Position numbers and translations under genes: made by a program
Notes under the pieces: generated by a model
Told to the model about the DNA's origin: nothing
Databases searched by the model: none
What the model saw: the letters and a program-made list of their open reading frames with translations, nothing else
In this document: positions 16,830-26,066 of the stretch, in pieces
How positions within the stretch are numbered: position 1 is the stretch's first letter
Layout: each line of letters starts with the position of its first letter
Assembly: GCA_965215775.1 (NCBI GenBank)
Contig: CBDCEG010000019.1
Location: 1 to 64,000 of the forward strand
Reading direction: 5' to 3'
DNA: 64,000 nt
DNA from: CBDCEG01 sp965215775
Lineage (GTDB): Bacteria > Pseudomonadota > Gammaproteobacteria > Cardiobacteriales > Ostreibacteriaceae

Positions 16830-19228
16830 TCCTCTTCTGTGCTTTGTTGGTTATTTCGTTCGTAATATTGCTGCCTAAATTTATTTTCCATTAAATCTGC
16901 AGGGTTATCATCAATTCCTCTAAGCCATATTCTTGTAGCTTGTTTCTCTTCTGACTGCTCATTTGTTAACTTTTTGACTAAGACTTTTCCATTTTTTCCA
17001 TTTTTTCCGTCTTTTCCGTCTTTTCCGTCTTTTCCGTCTTTTCCGTCTTTTCCGTCTTTTCCGTCTTTTCCATTTTTTCCATTTTTTCCATCTTTTCCTT
17101 CTTTTCCTTCTTTTCCTTCTTTTCCATCTTTTCCATCTTTTCCATCTTTTCCATCTTTCTTATCTTTACCGTCTTTCTTGTCTTTTCCGTCTTTCTTGTC
17201 TTTTCCGTCTTTCTTATCTTTTCCATCTTTCTTATCTTTTCCGTCTTTCTTGTCTTTTCCATCTTTCTTGTCTTTTCCATCTTTCTTGTCTTTTCCATCT
17301 TTCTTGTCTTTTCCATCTTTCTTGTCTTTTCCATCTTTCTTGTCTTTTCCATCTTTCTTGTCTTTTCCGTCTTTCTTGTCTTTTCCGTCTTTCTTATCTT
17401 TTCCATCTTTCTTATCTTTTCCATCTTTCTTATCTTTTCCATCTTTCTTATCTTTACCGTCTTTCTTGTCTTTTCCGTCTTTCTTGTCTTTTCCGTCTTT
17501 CTTATCTTTTCCGTCTTTCTTATCTTTTCCGTCTTTCTTGTCTTTTCCGTCTTTCTTGTCTTTTCCGTCTTTCTTATCTTTTCCGTCTTTCTTATCTTTT
17601 CCGTCTTTCTTATCTTTTCCGTCTTTCTTATCTTTTCCGCCTTTCTTATCTTTTCCGCCTTTCTTATCTTTTCCGCCTTTCTTATCTTTTCCGCCTTTCT
17701 TATCTTTTCCGCCTTTCTTATCTTTTCCACCTTTCTTATCTTTTCCACCTTTCTTATCTTTTCCATCTTTCTTGTCTTTTCCATCTTTCTTGTCTTTTCC
17801 ATCTTTCTTGTCTTTTCCATCTTTCTTGTCTTTTCCGTCTTTCTTGTCTTGTTCTTTTAAGATATCTTCAACTAATTTTTTATTAAATAAACTATCTTTA
17901 TGATTTTCATCTATTTCCAAAGCTTTAGCATAACTAGCGATTGCTTCTTTTAGCTTTCCTGATTTTGCCAAAGAGTTACCTCTATTATAAAAACTATTAA
18001 GGTCAGTTTTATCCTTTAATATTTCAGCAGCTTCTTCAAATTTATTTTGTTTATAGGCAATAGTTGATTTTAAATCATCACTTTTTGCATTCTTTGCTGC
18101 TTTTTCTAATTCATTTTTATTTAACTGTTCCCAAGCAATTTGCTCTTTATTTTTAAATAAACTCTTAATTTCATAAGCATAAGAATTATCAGGAGTTATA
18201 AAGTAAAAACAAAAAACCAAAGTAAATAAAAGCCCACGGCGATACATAAGAGCTAATAATGGTAAAATTAATACAACTAGCCAAATACCATCATCTATAT
18301 ATGTTTTTTCCTTGCTAATTGACTTAGATTTTTGCATTTGATTGTTTTTGGTTTGGGATTTTTTATTTACAACTTTAACTAGCTCCCTATCAGTTGCAGC
18401 AAAATAATCACTCTTTGCTAAACTGGCAAGTGATTTTAACTGCTTTATGTTTAATTTTGGAATGACAATATTTCCACTTCTATCTTTAAATAAGCCATTT
18501 TTGGTTTTAATTGGAGCCCCATTTTTGGTTCCTACCCCAACAATAAATAACTTAATTCCAGCTTTTTTTAATTTTTTAATTGTTTTCTTTGTTTTTGATA
18601 GAGTATTTTTTGATAAGCCATCAGTTATTAGGACTATAGATTTATTGGTTTGTAAATCATTTTCTAATAATTTGATTGCCATTTCTAAACCAGAATTAAC
18701 ATTACTTCCTTGAACTGGCATTATTTCTGGAGTCATTGATTTTAAAAGTAAATCAATTGTAATAAAGTCATCAGACAACGGAGTTACAGTAAAAGCATCT
18801 CCTGCAAAAACAACTAAGCCAACATTTCCATCTTTTTTGTCTTTCAAAATATCTTTAATTATAAACTTTGCCCTAGATAATCTATTTGGTTTTAAATCTT
18901 CAGCAAGCATACTTTTGGAAATATCTAAAATAATTATTTGAGTATCCAGACTTTTATAAACAGGAACCTTCAAACTTCTAAAACTAGGTCCAGCAAGAGC
19001 CAAAATAGTTAAAACTCCAATTGGATAAAATAAATATAATAACAAAGACTTAGTTTTATTGCCTACTCCAGTTTGCATAGCCTCTAACAAATCTTTATCA
19101 CAAATCTGTTGCCAACCATCTTGAGAGTTTTTTCGGCTGATATAAAAATAACTAAATATAATTACCAAAGGTATTAAACCTAAAAATGCAGGTCTTATAA
19201 AATGTATATTATTAATAAAATCAGTCAT
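16823..19228 (-). CDS. batB: BatB-like VWA/TPR membrane protein with giant Lys-Asp-Gly repeat
   Basis: 801-residue protein. Order: two N-terminal membrane helices (about 10-30 and 55-72), a von Willebrand A domain with the MIDAS start ILDISKSM near residue 96, a membrane helix near 320-345, a TPR segment (NSFYNRGNSLAKSGKLKEAI near 410-450), then about 280 residues of GKDKKD/GKDKKG hexapeptides passing into GKD/GKE/GKN triplets, and a short acidic tail. TPR fusion to BatB corresponds to BatB plus BatC. The ATG at 19228 is chosen over 19261 because AGAAGG lies just upstream and it nearly abuts the batA stop (TGATATGA). The repeat is the striking oddity: extremely charged and prone to length change. 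Confidence 0.85.
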   Translation of the reverse strand: MTDFINNIHFIRPAFLGLIPLVIIFSYFYISRKNSQDGWQQICDKDLLEAMQTGVGNKTKSLLLYLFYPIGVLTILALAGPSFRSLKVPVYKSLDTQIIILDISKSMLAEDLKPNRLSRAKFIIKDILKDKKDGNVGLVVFAGDAFTVTPLSDDFITIDLLLKSMTPEIMPVQGSNVNSGLEMAIKLLENDLQTNKSIVLITDGLSKNTLSKTKKTIKKLKKAGIKLFIVGVGTKNGAPIKTKNGLFKDRSGNIVIPKLNIKQLKSLASLAKSDYFAATDRELVKVVNKKSQTKNNQMQKSKSISKEKTYIDDGIWLVVLILPLLALMYRRGLLFTLVFCFYFITPDNSYAYEIKSLFKNKEQIAWEQLNKNELEKAAKNAKSDDLKSTIAYKQNKFEEAAEILKDKTDLNSFYNRGNSLAKSGKLKEAIASYAKALEIDENHKDSLFNKKLVEDILKEQDKKDGKDKKDGKDKKDGKDKKDGKDKKDGKDKKGGKDKKGGKDKKGGKDKKGGKDKKGGKDKKGGKDKKGGKDKKDGKDKKDGKDKKDGKDKKDGKDKKDGKDKKDGKDKKDGKDKKDGKDKKDGKDKKDGKDKKDGKDKKDGKDKKDGKDKKDGKDKKDGKDKKDGKDKKDGKDKKDGKDKKDGKDKKDGKDKKDGKDKKDGKDKKDGKDKKDGKDKKDGKDKKDGKDKKDGKDGKDGKDGKEGKEGKEGKDGKNGKNGKDGKDGKDGKDGKDGKDGKDGKNGKNGKVLVKKLTNEQSEEKQATRIWLRGIDDNPADLMENKFRQQYYERNNQQSTEEEW
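16985..17852 (-). repeat. Coding tandem repeat in batB (18-base and 9-base units)
   Basis: From 17152 to about 17852 the DNA is a tandem array of close to 39 units of 18 bases (plus strand TTTCTTATCTTTTCCGTC and variants); from 16985 to about 17151 it changes to 9-base units (CTTTTCCGT, CTTTTCCAT, CTTTTCCTT). Unit variants occur in runs: GTC, then seven neighbouring GCC/ACC units, then ATC blocks, the pattern left by slippage or unequal crossing-over. The array is stop-free in three frames, which creates long false reading frames on both strands. Confidence 0.93.
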
Positions 19229-19229
19229 A

Positions 19230-20183
19230 TCAAAACCTTCTCGCTGAAAATAGATAAACAAACATTAACAACAAAAAAGCACTTAATGGTAAATAAAAAT
19301 AATCTTTTATTGGTCTAAAAAATTTTTTCTTAGATTCAATTGGCTCTAATTTATCTAACTCTGTATAAATGTTTTCTAATTCTTTTGTGTTTTTTGCTCT
19401 GAAGTATTTTCCTCCTGTGATTTTTGCAACTGATTTTAGGGTTTTCTCATCAATACCATTTGTGGTTTTACCCCAAAAATCAACACTATCTCCACCAACC
19501 CCAACTGTATAAATTTTCAAACCTTCTTTTTTTGCAATTTTGGCAGCCTCAAGAGGATTAAGTTCTGCTGAATTTACACCGTCTGTAATTAGAACTAATA
19601 TTTGTTTGTCATTTTTGTTTTTTTTCTTAGCTTGAACAGATTTTTTTACAGCCAAGCCAATTGCATCACCAATAGCTGTGTGTTTTCCTGCAATACCAAT
19701 AAATGATTCTTGGAGTAATTTATCTACTGTTTCTCTATCAAAGCTAAGAGGAGATTGAACATAAGCTTTAGTTCCGAATAAAATCAGACCTATTTTATCG
19801 CCAACTCTTCTTTTTATAAACTTAGATATTATAAATTTCACTGCTTCAATTCTAGTTGCATAATATCCCTTTATGCTCATATCATTTATGCTCATACTCC
19901 CTGAAACATCAACAGCCAGCTGAATACTTCTGCCTTTTGTTGGGATTGGAATTGGTTCGCCAATAACTTGTGGTTTTGCTAATGCAAATATAAAACAAAC
20001 CCACATTAGAACTGATAAATAGCTAGTTTTGGATGATTTTTTTGTAGTTAATTGCTTAGATTTATCTCCCAGAAAAGCAACATATATAGTTGTTATTTTT
20101 TTAATATTTAATGCAGGCAAAGCCCTAATCAAAAATGGAATAGGTAATAAATAAAAAGCCCAAATCCATTGAAAACTAAACAT
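19230..20183 (-). CDS. batA: BatA-type VWA domain membrane protein
   Basis: 317 residues: membrane helices at about 5-20 and 52-72, a von Willebrand A domain from about 88 to 280 with an intact MIDAS motif (AVDVSGSMS) and the conserved ILVLITDGVNSAELNP, and a C-terminal membrane helix (about 293-313). Length is typical of BatA. It overlaps the DUF4381 gene start region by eight bases and the batB start follows the stop by overlap, so translation is coupled. With MoxR ATPase and DUF58 upstream it should form the usual metal-binding VWA/AAA+ partnership. Confidence 0.9.
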   Translation of the reverse strand: MFSFQWIWAFYLLPIPFLIRALPALNIKKITTIYVAFLGDKSKQLTTKKSSKTSYLSVLMWVCFIFALAKPQVIGEPIPIPTKGRSIQLAVDVSGSMSINDMSIKGYYATRIEAVKFIISKFIKRRVGDKIGLILFGTKAYVQSPLSFDRETVDKLLQESFIGIAGKHTAIGDAIGLAVKKSVQAKKKNKNDKQILVLITDGVNSAELNPLEAAKIAKKEGLKIYTVGVGGDSVDFWGKTTNGIDEKTLKSVAKITGGKYFRAKNTKELENIYTELDKLEPIESKKKFFRPIKDYFYLPLSAFLLLMFVYLFSARRF

Positions 20184-20721
20184 CTAAACCTCCAGAATTA
20201 TATTTATTATATGGTTTTTTGGAGTATATTATTGATTCCAGCCAATTATTCACAAACTTTATTAGTTTATCATCATCAAAATCAATATTTGGGTTATAGC
20301 AACCATCTTCCAATGCTTTTTTAACATCTTCATCTATTAAATAATCCGCTTTATTTTGTAAGAATTCTGTCCAATTTTTCCCTGATAAAATTGTTGCTTC
20401 ATCATCATTTAAAATAAATTTAACAAACCTTTTTAAATATTCAGAACTTTCAGATACTAGAAAATGCTTATCTAGGTTATTTTCATAAATATCAATAATT
20501 TCTTTATAACCAGTTAATATATTTTCTTGTAAGCGTTTTTTTTGTATTATTTTCCGTACTCTTTTAAACAATAAAACTCCAAGAGTTATTGCTAAAACTA
20601 TTAAAAAAACAAGCAAAAGCCACCAACCAATAGCAAGTGGAAACATACTTGGTTCATCAGGAATATAAAAATCCTTTAGCTGGCTTAATTTATCTAATGG
20701 ATTATTTGAACTATTAGCCAT
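20176..20721 (-). CDS. DUF4381 family protein
   Basis: 181-residue single-pass membrane protein typical of the position between DUF58 and batA. The N-terminal region contains LDKLSQLKDFYIPDEPSMFP and then the WWLLLVFLIVLAITLGVLLF membrane helix. The cytoplasmic helical part includes LKRFVKFILNDDEATILSGK and WTEFLQNKADYL, as expected for DUF4381. It overlaps batA by eight bases and lies three bases after the DUF58 gene. Function is unknown; the constant location implies a role in the same complex. Confidence 0.85.
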   Translation of the reverse strand: MANSSNNPLDKLSQLKDFYIPDEPSMFPLAIGWWLLLVFLIVLAITLGVLLFKRVRKIIQKKRLQENILTGYKEIIDIYENNLDKHFLVSESSEYLKRFVKFILNDDEATILSGKNWTEFLQNKADYLIDEDVKKALEDGCYNPNIDFDDDKLIKFVNNWLESIIYSKKPYNKYNSGGLDV

Positions 20722-20724
20722 AAC

Positions 20725-21792
20725 CTACCTTTTCTCGCTCAAGTTATTATCGCCAATTTTTTCTAACCAATTATTATAAGCAACAGTTGGATTATTGTAC
20801 CCCTCTTGCAACGCTGCAACCACATCATAATCAGTTTGAATTGGAATAACTGGAATTCCAATTTTTATAAAATTAGTGTCAATTCTATTTAATAAATTTG
20901 TTCTAAAATTTGAGAAAACCTTTTTAGCTTTATCTTTTTTAATATTAAAAACAATATCTTTAATGCCTGATTTAACTCCAAAAACACCTTTTTCAGGAGC
21001 TAACATTTCAAAAGGGTCACAAACACAAACCCCTAAAACATCATTATATTTTTTTATATAAGTTAAATGTTTTTTCTCTTCATTATTAAACATTTGAAAA
21101 TCACTTATTATAATTACTGTGCTACCAGGTTTTATAACTTTTCTAAGGTGTTGCAAAGCATCTCCTAAACAACTATCTTTAGTTTTTTGCTTAGATTTTT
21201 GTTTAGATTTTTGCTTTGTTTGTTGTTTGGTTTTTGCTGCGTTAATCATATTTGCTTTGAATTTATTAAGGTCATAATAATCCAATAAACCGTGAGTTAG
21301 TTTCATAATTCCATTTTTACCAGCGGTTGGTTTTATGAAGTTAATACCTTTGCTCCCATAGTTAAGCAAAGAAACTCTATCACCTTTATTAACTGAAGCC
21401 CATGCCAAAATACTAGCAACTTTAGCTGCAACAATTGATTTGAACTGCCTTTTAGTGCCGAAAAACATAGAAGCATTAGAATTAATAATAATATAAGTTG
21501 GTCGTTCACGCTCTTCTTGAAATAGCTTTATATGAGGCTCTCCAGTTCTTGCGGTAACTTTCCAATCCATATTTCTAATATCATCACCAAATGCATAAAC
21601 TCTAGATTCATTATAGTCCATTCCACGACCTTGAAAGGTTGATTTATGGACTCCTGAAATTGCAGAGTTTGTTTTAGTTTTATTAATAAAATCAAAGTGT
21701 TTAGCAAAAAACCTCTGTCTTGTAAGCATTTTAGAGCTTACTTGAGTTTTTTCACTAATATTTGATATATTAGATATTTTATTCTTCTTCAT
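20725..21792 (-). CDS. DUF58 domain protein of the moxR-bat operon
   Basis: 355-residue cytoplasmic VWA-like protein. The DUF58 signature is clear: ESRVYAFGDDIRNMDWKVTA followed by GEPHIKLFQEERERPTYIII. The VWA-like core runs to about residue 260, with GSTVIIISDFQMF. An insert of Lys/Gln/Ser repeats (KQQTKQKSKQKSKQK, near residues 188-203) lies between core strands and has the same low-complexity flavour as the BatB tract. It is the second gene after moxR. Confidence 0.9.
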   Translation of the reverse strand: MKKNKISNISNISEKTQVSSKMLTRQRFFAKHFDFINKTKTNSAISGVHKSTFQGRGMDYNESRVYAFGDDIRNMDWKVTARTGEPHIKLFQEERERPTYIIINSNASMFFGTKRQFKSIVAAKVASILAWASVNKGDRVSLLNYGSKGINFIKPTAGKNGIMKLTHGLLDYYDLNKFKANMINAAKTKQQTKQKSKQKSKQKTKDSCLGDALQHLRKVIKPGSTVIIISDFQMFNNEEKKHLTYIKKYNDVLGVCVCDPFEMLAPEKGVFGVKSGIKDIVFNIKKDKAKKVFSNFRTNLLNRIDTNFIKIGIPVIPIQTDYDVVAALQEGYNNPTVAYNNWLEKIGDNNLSEKR

Positions 21793-21838
21793 TTATCTTT
21801 TGTTAATTATTGTTAAATCTTTAATTATTCTAAATAAA

Positions 21839-22921
21839 TTAAGGTAAAGGAACTAATTCTAATAATTCTTCAATAACCATATCAGTAGTTATTCCTTCAG
21901 CCTCAGCTTCAAATGAAAGAATAATTCTATGACGAAGAACATCAGCAATAACCGTATGAATATCGTTAGGCGTAACATAATCACGATTATTTAAAAATGC
22001 ATTTGCTCTAGCACATTTATCCAGTGAAATTGTTGCCCTTGGTGATCCACCAAAGTTTATTTTATCAGCTAATTCAACACTATATTTCTCTGGAGTTCTT
22101 GTTGCCAAAATAAGCTCAACCAAATATTTTTCTAAGTTTTCACTAATATAAATATCAAATAAATAACTTTGTGCTTTAGTAATCTGCTCTTGAGTTATTT
22201 TAAATGACTCTTTATCTTCAGAATTATTTAAAATATTCCTTTCTATATTTTGTGATAATTTCAAAATTCCTAACTCAGTTTTAGGATCTGGATAATCAAT
22301 TTTGATATGCATTAGAAATCTATCAAGTTGTGCCTCAGGAAGTGGATAAGTTCCTTCTTGCTCAATTGGATTTTGTGTTGCCATAACCATAAATAATTTA
22401 GGTAGTTTATATGTTGTTTTACCTACTGTTATTTGTTGCTCTCCCATAGCTTCTAAAAGTGCAGATTGAACTTTTGCTGGAGCTCTATTTACTTCATCAG
22501 CAAGAATTAAATTATGAAAAAGAGGTCCTTTTTGAAACTCAAATTCAGCTGTTTGTGGTTTGTAAATTTCAGTTCCTGTTAAATCAGATGGAAGTAAATC
22601 TGGTGTAAACTGGATTCTGTTAAAATCCCCTTCAATATGTTTTGAAAGTGCTTTTATTGCCATAGTTTTAGCAAGCCCTGGCGCGCCTTCAACCAATAAA
22701 TGCCCATGTGCTAAAAGTGCAATTAATAATCTATCAACTAACTTTTCCTGCCCTAAAATTCTTTTTGATAAAGACTTTCTAATTTTTTGAAAAGATTCAT
22801 TTATCTCTTGTATTTCTTTATCTTGAATTGTTTTATTTTCAGAGCTATTTGTTAAGCTTTCTTCTAAGCTATTATTAATCCCAGCTTCATTATCTATATT
22901 ATCTAAAATTTCATTTTCCAT
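21839..22921 (-). CDS. moxR: MoxR-family AAA+ ATPase
   Basis: 360-residue AAA+ ATPase thought to act as a chaperone for the VWA proteins encoded downstream. Walker A is GAPGLAKT near residue 79, Walker B region LADEVNRAPAKVQSALLEAM near 139, sensor 1 ATQNPIEQEGTYPLPEAQLD near 182, and the lid region has NFGGSPRA. The first 45 residues are an Asn/Glu/Ser-rich extension longer than in most MoxR proteins. It is the first gene of the minus-strand operon; the 274-base gap to the feo genes must hold its promoter. Confidence 0.93.
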   Translation of the reverse strand: MENEILDNIDNEAGINNSLEESLTNSSENKTIQDKEIQEINESFQKIRKSLSKRILGQEKLVDRLLIALLAHGHLLVEGAPGLAKTMAIKALSKHIEGDFNRIQFTPDLLPSDLTGTEIYKPQTAEFEFQKGPLFHNLILADEVNRAPAKVQSALLEAMGEQQITVGKTTYKLPKLFMVMATQNPIEQEGTYPLPEAQLDRFLMHIKIDYPDPKTELGILKLSQNIERNILNNSEDKESFKITQEQITKAQSYLFDIYISENLEKYLVELILATRTPEKYSVELADKINFGGSPRATISLDKCARANAFLNNRDYVTPNDIHTVIADVLRHRIILSFEAEAEGITTDMVIEELLELVPLP

Positions 22922-23133
22922 TATAATCTCACATATTTTTTGTTATTTATTTTGTTTTTTTGCTTACTAAAGTATAGGGATTATTTTAATAAAAACAAAT
23001 AATATTTTGCATTTCAAAAAGATTAAATGTTACCAAAGCAATAATATTTTCTGATGTTTCTGATGTTTGTTAGAGGTTGAAGTAAATTATTGTGCATTAT
23101 AAATTATTTATAATAAAAGCAAAAAATAATTCA

Positions 23134-23171
23134 TTGACAAAAAATCCTTTTAAATGATAATCAATATCATT
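23134..23171 (+). promoter_or_regulatory. Promoter with overlapping Fur box for the feo operon
   Basis: TTGACA (23134-23139) and GATAAT (23156-23161) are 16 bases apart. A 19-base near-palindrome AATGATAATCAATATCATT (23153-23171) overlaps the -10 box and resembles the Fur consensus GATAATGATAATCATTATC. Iron-replete Fur would block this promoter, consistent with the ferrous iron genes downstream. Confidence 0.75.
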
Positions 23172-23195
23172 AACTATTTTTAAAAAGGTATAAAT

Positions 23196-23462
23196 GTGTT
23201 AGAAAAGATAATTATGATAATAATGTTTATAGTTGCTTTTGCTTATATTTTAAGAGGAGCTATTAAAGGGAATTCTGGTTGCAGTGGTTGTGCGAGTAGG
23301 GATTTTTGTAGTTCTGAAAATAACTTACAAAACAATCCACAAAACAGCTCACAAAGTGATTCTAAGAGTAATACGCAAAATAACTCAAAAAATAATTCTA
23401 GTGCAAATAGAAAAAAAGAAGTTAATATTCCTATAAACAACCTTACAAAAAGAAATAAATAA
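23196..23462 (+). CDS. FeoB-associated Cys-rich membrane protein
   Basis: 88 residues starting at GTG (AGG seven bases upstream; the ATG at 23194 is out of frame). A single membrane helix (about 3-22) is followed by a conserved-looking Cys cluster, GCSGCASRDFC, and then a long Asn/Gln/Ser-rich tail (about 36-75) ending in a basic segment. The helix plus CxxC...C layout directly beside feoA matches the FeoB-associated Cys-rich family. It may handle iron or scaffold FeoB at the membrane. Three bases separate it from feoA. Confidence 0.75.
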   Translation: MLEKIIMIIMFIVAFAYILRGAIKGNSGCSGCASRDFCSSENNLQNNPQNSSQSDSKSNTQNNSKNNSSANRKKEVNIPINNLTKRNK

Positions 23463-23464
23463 TA

Positions 23465-23710
23465 ATGAAACTATCAAATTTACCAGAAAAAAGTTTGGCA
23501 AAAGTATTAAAACTAAGTTGTTCTGATGAGTTAAAGCAACGGCTATTTTCCTTTGGTGTTACAAAAGGAGGTGTGGTTTCAGTTGAAGAAATTAGCCTTG
23601 CAAAACAAACGATGGGAATAAAAGTAGATGAAACTCACTTAGCAATGCGACTTGCTGAAGCTGAATTAATTGAAGTTGAACTGATTAAAAATACAACAGA
23701 AAATGGATAA
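23465..23710 (+). CDS. feoA: FeoA, ferrous iron transport accessory protein
   Basis: 81-residue cytoplasmic SH3-like protein that partners FeoB. It shows the expected order: KLSNLPEKSLAKVLKLS, RLFSFGVTKGGVVSVEE, and a C-terminal MRLAEAELIEVELI, where the small-domain family places its A-x-x-I/V region. Its 3' end overlaps feoB by eight bases, indicating translational coupling. Controlled by the Fur-type promoter upstream of the operon. Confidence 0.9.
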   Translation: MKLSNLPEKSLAKVLKLSCSDELKQRLFSFGVTKGGVVSVEEISLAKQTMGIKVDETHLAMRLAEAELIEVELIKNTTENG

Positions 23711-25829
23711 AAATACTAAAGAAACAATAAAAATTGCTTTAGCTGGTCAACCAAATGTTGGGAAGAGTTTATTAATTAATTCAATAAGTTCTTCTAAATT
23801 AAAAGTAGGTAATTTTAGTGGAGTTACAATTGAAAAGTCCGAAGTTCAGTTTGAGCATAATAATGAAAAGTTAAAAATTATAGATTTACCTGGAACATAT
23901 TCTATAAAAGGTTTTTCAGAAGAGGAAAAAGTTGCTAGAGAATACTTACTTAATGAAGATTATGATATTATTTTAAATGTACTAGACTCAACAAAACTTA
24001 CGAGGAATTTATTACTAACTTTAGAGCTTATATCTTTGAATAAAAAGATGGTTATTGCTTTAAATATGATTGACGAAGCACAAAATGATGGTTTGATAAT
24101 TAATGCTGAGCAAATTGAAGCAATAACAGGAATTCCAACTGTTTGTGTTTCAGCAAGTGCAAAACTGGGAATAGATGAATTGCTTGATAGAATTCATAAA
24201 ACTTTTGGAAATAAAAGAAAACCAGCAACAATAAATTATAGTGATACATATGAAAAAGAAATCTTTATAATTGAAAAATACCTAACAGAAAATGCTTTTA
24301 ACTATAATAACTTAACCAATCGTGAGGTTGCGATGAAGTTATTAAAAGAAGATGAGCAAATGTATAAGATAATTCATGAAAAACCTATATTTATGGGGCT
24401 TCATGATAAGCTAAGTAATTCAATAAACAATATCCATAATTATTATGAGACAAAAAATTCAAACGATATAATAAACCAAGAGCGAAGTGCGATAGCTAGA
24501 GGAATAAAAACTGAAACAGTTACAAGAAAAGCTTCTAGCAAACAAGTTCAAGTAACTCTTACAAAGAAAATAGATAACTTTCTTATAAATAAATTTATTG
24601 GTATTCCTATATTTTTATTTTTAATGTGGGGATTATTTCAGCTAACCTTTGAATTTGGTGCAATTCCTATGGATTACATTGATGCAGGTTTTTCTTGGTT
24701 GGCTGACGCTGTTGGGCAAAGTATAAAGCACGAAGAATTGCGTTCACTAATTTCTGATGGAATTATTTCAGGAGTTGGTGCAGTTATGCTTTTTTTACCT
24801 AATATTATAATTTTATATATAGGAATAACTTTACTTGAAACAACTGGTTATATGGCAAGAGTTGCGTTTTTACTTGATGGATTTTTCCACAAATTTGGCT
24901 TACATGGTAAAAGCTTCATTCCGCTTGTAACTGGATTTGGCTGCTCAGTTCCAGCTTATATGGCGGCAAGAACGCTTAAAAATAAAAAAGACAGGCTTAT
25001 AACAATGTTTATAACGGGGTTTATGAGTTGTGGTGCTAAGTTACCTATTTATGTTTTATTTATTGGGGCTTTTTTTGATACTAAAGATGCTGGAAATATT
25101 TTATTTATAATTTACATTGGCGGAGCTTTATTGGGATTGATTATGGCAAAGGTTTTGCGAGTTTTTATTTTTAAAGGCAAAGACGAGCCTTTTGTCATGG
25201 AAATGCCTAAATATAGAATGCCAACGCTTAAAACTATATATATGTTAGTTTCACAAAAGTCTTGTTCATATGTGAAAAAAGCTGGGACTTTTATACTTGC
25301 TGCTTCAGTTTTGATTTGGTTTGCTTCAAACTATCCAAAACAACCAGAATTAGAAAAACAATATTTAACCAAAATAGAGTTAGCAGGCTCAACAACACAA
25401 GCAAATATTTTAAAAAATGAATTAAAACTTAAACAATTGGAAAGAAGTTATCTTGGTAAAATTGGTAAATCAACTGAGTTTATATTTGCACCAATTGGTT
25501 TTGATTGGAAGATGACAGTTGCTTTAGAAACAGGACTTGCGGCCAAAGAAATTGTTGTTGCAACTCTTGGTATTTTATATTCAATTGGCGATGAGGTTGA
25601 TGAAACTGATAACTCACTTATCTCACAATTAAGAGCAAATATTTCATTTGCCTCTGCTATGTCATTTTTGGTTTTTTGTTTGATTTATTTGCCTTGCTTA
25701 GCTGCTTCAATGGTTTTCGTTAAAGAATCAGGTGGTTATAAGTATTTGGGTTATTTATTTGTTTTTACAACTTCTTTGGCTTGGATCTTATCATTTATTA
25801 CTTATAGAATACTTTTGTTAATAAAATAA
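23703..25829 (+). CDS. feoB: FeoB, Fe(II) transporter
   Basis: 708-residue inner-membrane ferrous iron permease with an N-terminal GTPase. G1 is GQPNVGKS (residues 14-21), G3 DLPGTYS, G4 NMID. The membrane domain starts near residue 295 and holds both gate motifs: FGCSVPAYMAARTL and FMSCGAKLPIYVLF. Shorter than E. coli FeoB (773) but within the family range, with no internal damage. No feoC follows; the short gap downstream leads to an unrelated small gene. Confidence 0.95.
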   Translation: MDKNTKETIKIALAGQPNVGKSLLINSISSSKLKVGNFSGVTIEKSEVQFEHNNEKLKIIDLPGTYSIKGFSEEEKVAREYLLNEDYDIILNVLDSTKLTRNLLLTLELISLNKKMVIALNMIDEAQNDGLIINAEQIEAITGIPTVCVSASAKLGIDELLDRIHKTFGNKRKPATINYSDTYEKEIFIIEKYLTENAFNYNNLTNREVAMKLLKEDEQMYKIIHEKPIFMGLHDKLSNSINNIHNYYETKNSNDIINQERSAIARGIKTETVTRKASSKQVQVTLTKKIDNFLINKFIGIPIFLFLMWGLFQLTFEFGAIPMDYIDAGFSWLADAVGQSIKHEELRSLISDGIISGVGAVMLFLPNIIILYIGITLLETTGYMARVAFLLDGFFHKFGLHGKSFIPLVTGFGCSVPAYMAARTLKNKKDRLITMFITGFMSCGAKLPIYVLFIGAFFDTKDAGNILFIIYIGGALLGLIMAKVLRVFIFKGKDEPFVMEMPKYRMPTLKTIYMLVSQKSCSYVKKAGTFILAASVLIWFASNYPKQPELEKQYLTKIELAGSTTQANILKNELKLKQLERSYLGKIGKSTEFIFAPIGFDWKMTVALETGLAAKEIVVATLGILYSIGDEVDETDNSLISQLRANISFASAMSFLVFCLIYLPCLAASMVFVKESGGYKYLGYLFVFTTSLAWILSFITYRILLLIK

Positions 25830-25886
25830 TTTTACTGTAAAATGTATTATAATTTTTTATAAACTATATTTAATACGGAGTAAAAT

Positions 25887-26063
25887 ATGAGTGGTTTAAT
25901 TAGTAAAATAAAGTCTTTTTTCAAAGGTTCACAAACAGCAGCTGAAGAAATAGAAGAAACAGCAAAATCACACTGTTGTGGTGGATGTGGTGGCTCAGAT
26001 GCTAAGCCAGAAGATAAAACAAATGATAAGTCTGATAGTAAAGAGAAAAAAGACGAGGAATAA
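25887..26063 (+). CDS. Small Cys-rich protein (58 residues)
   Basis: ATG with ACGGAG seven bases upstream. The product begins MSGLISKIKSFFKGS, an amphipathic helix, followed by Glu-rich AAEEIEETAKSH, a cluster CCGGCGG, and a highly charged Lys/Asp/Glu tail. Three cysteines in six residues suggest metal or cluster binding. It lies between feoB and a PfkB kinase and ends three bases before the kinase start, so it belongs to the kinase transcript or the end of the feo operon. I do not recognise a family. Confidence 0.65.
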   Translation: MSGLISKIKSFFKGSQTAAEEIEETAKSHCCGGCGGSDAKPEDKTNDKSDSKEKKDEE

Positions 26064-26066
26064 CTT

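Noticed and set aside
17152..17852. CRISPR-like array of short direct repeats
   Set aside because: Units are contiguous with no spacers and keep the batB reading frame; no cas genes are near.
16974..17903. Long open frames on the plus strand (Ser-Phe-Pro repeats) and in a second minus-strand frame (Met-Glu-Lys-Thr-Arg-Lys repeats)
   Set aside because: They are by-products of the stop-free 18- and 9-base tandem array in batB; they have no ribosome sites or domains, and the BatB frame has the VWA and TPR parts.
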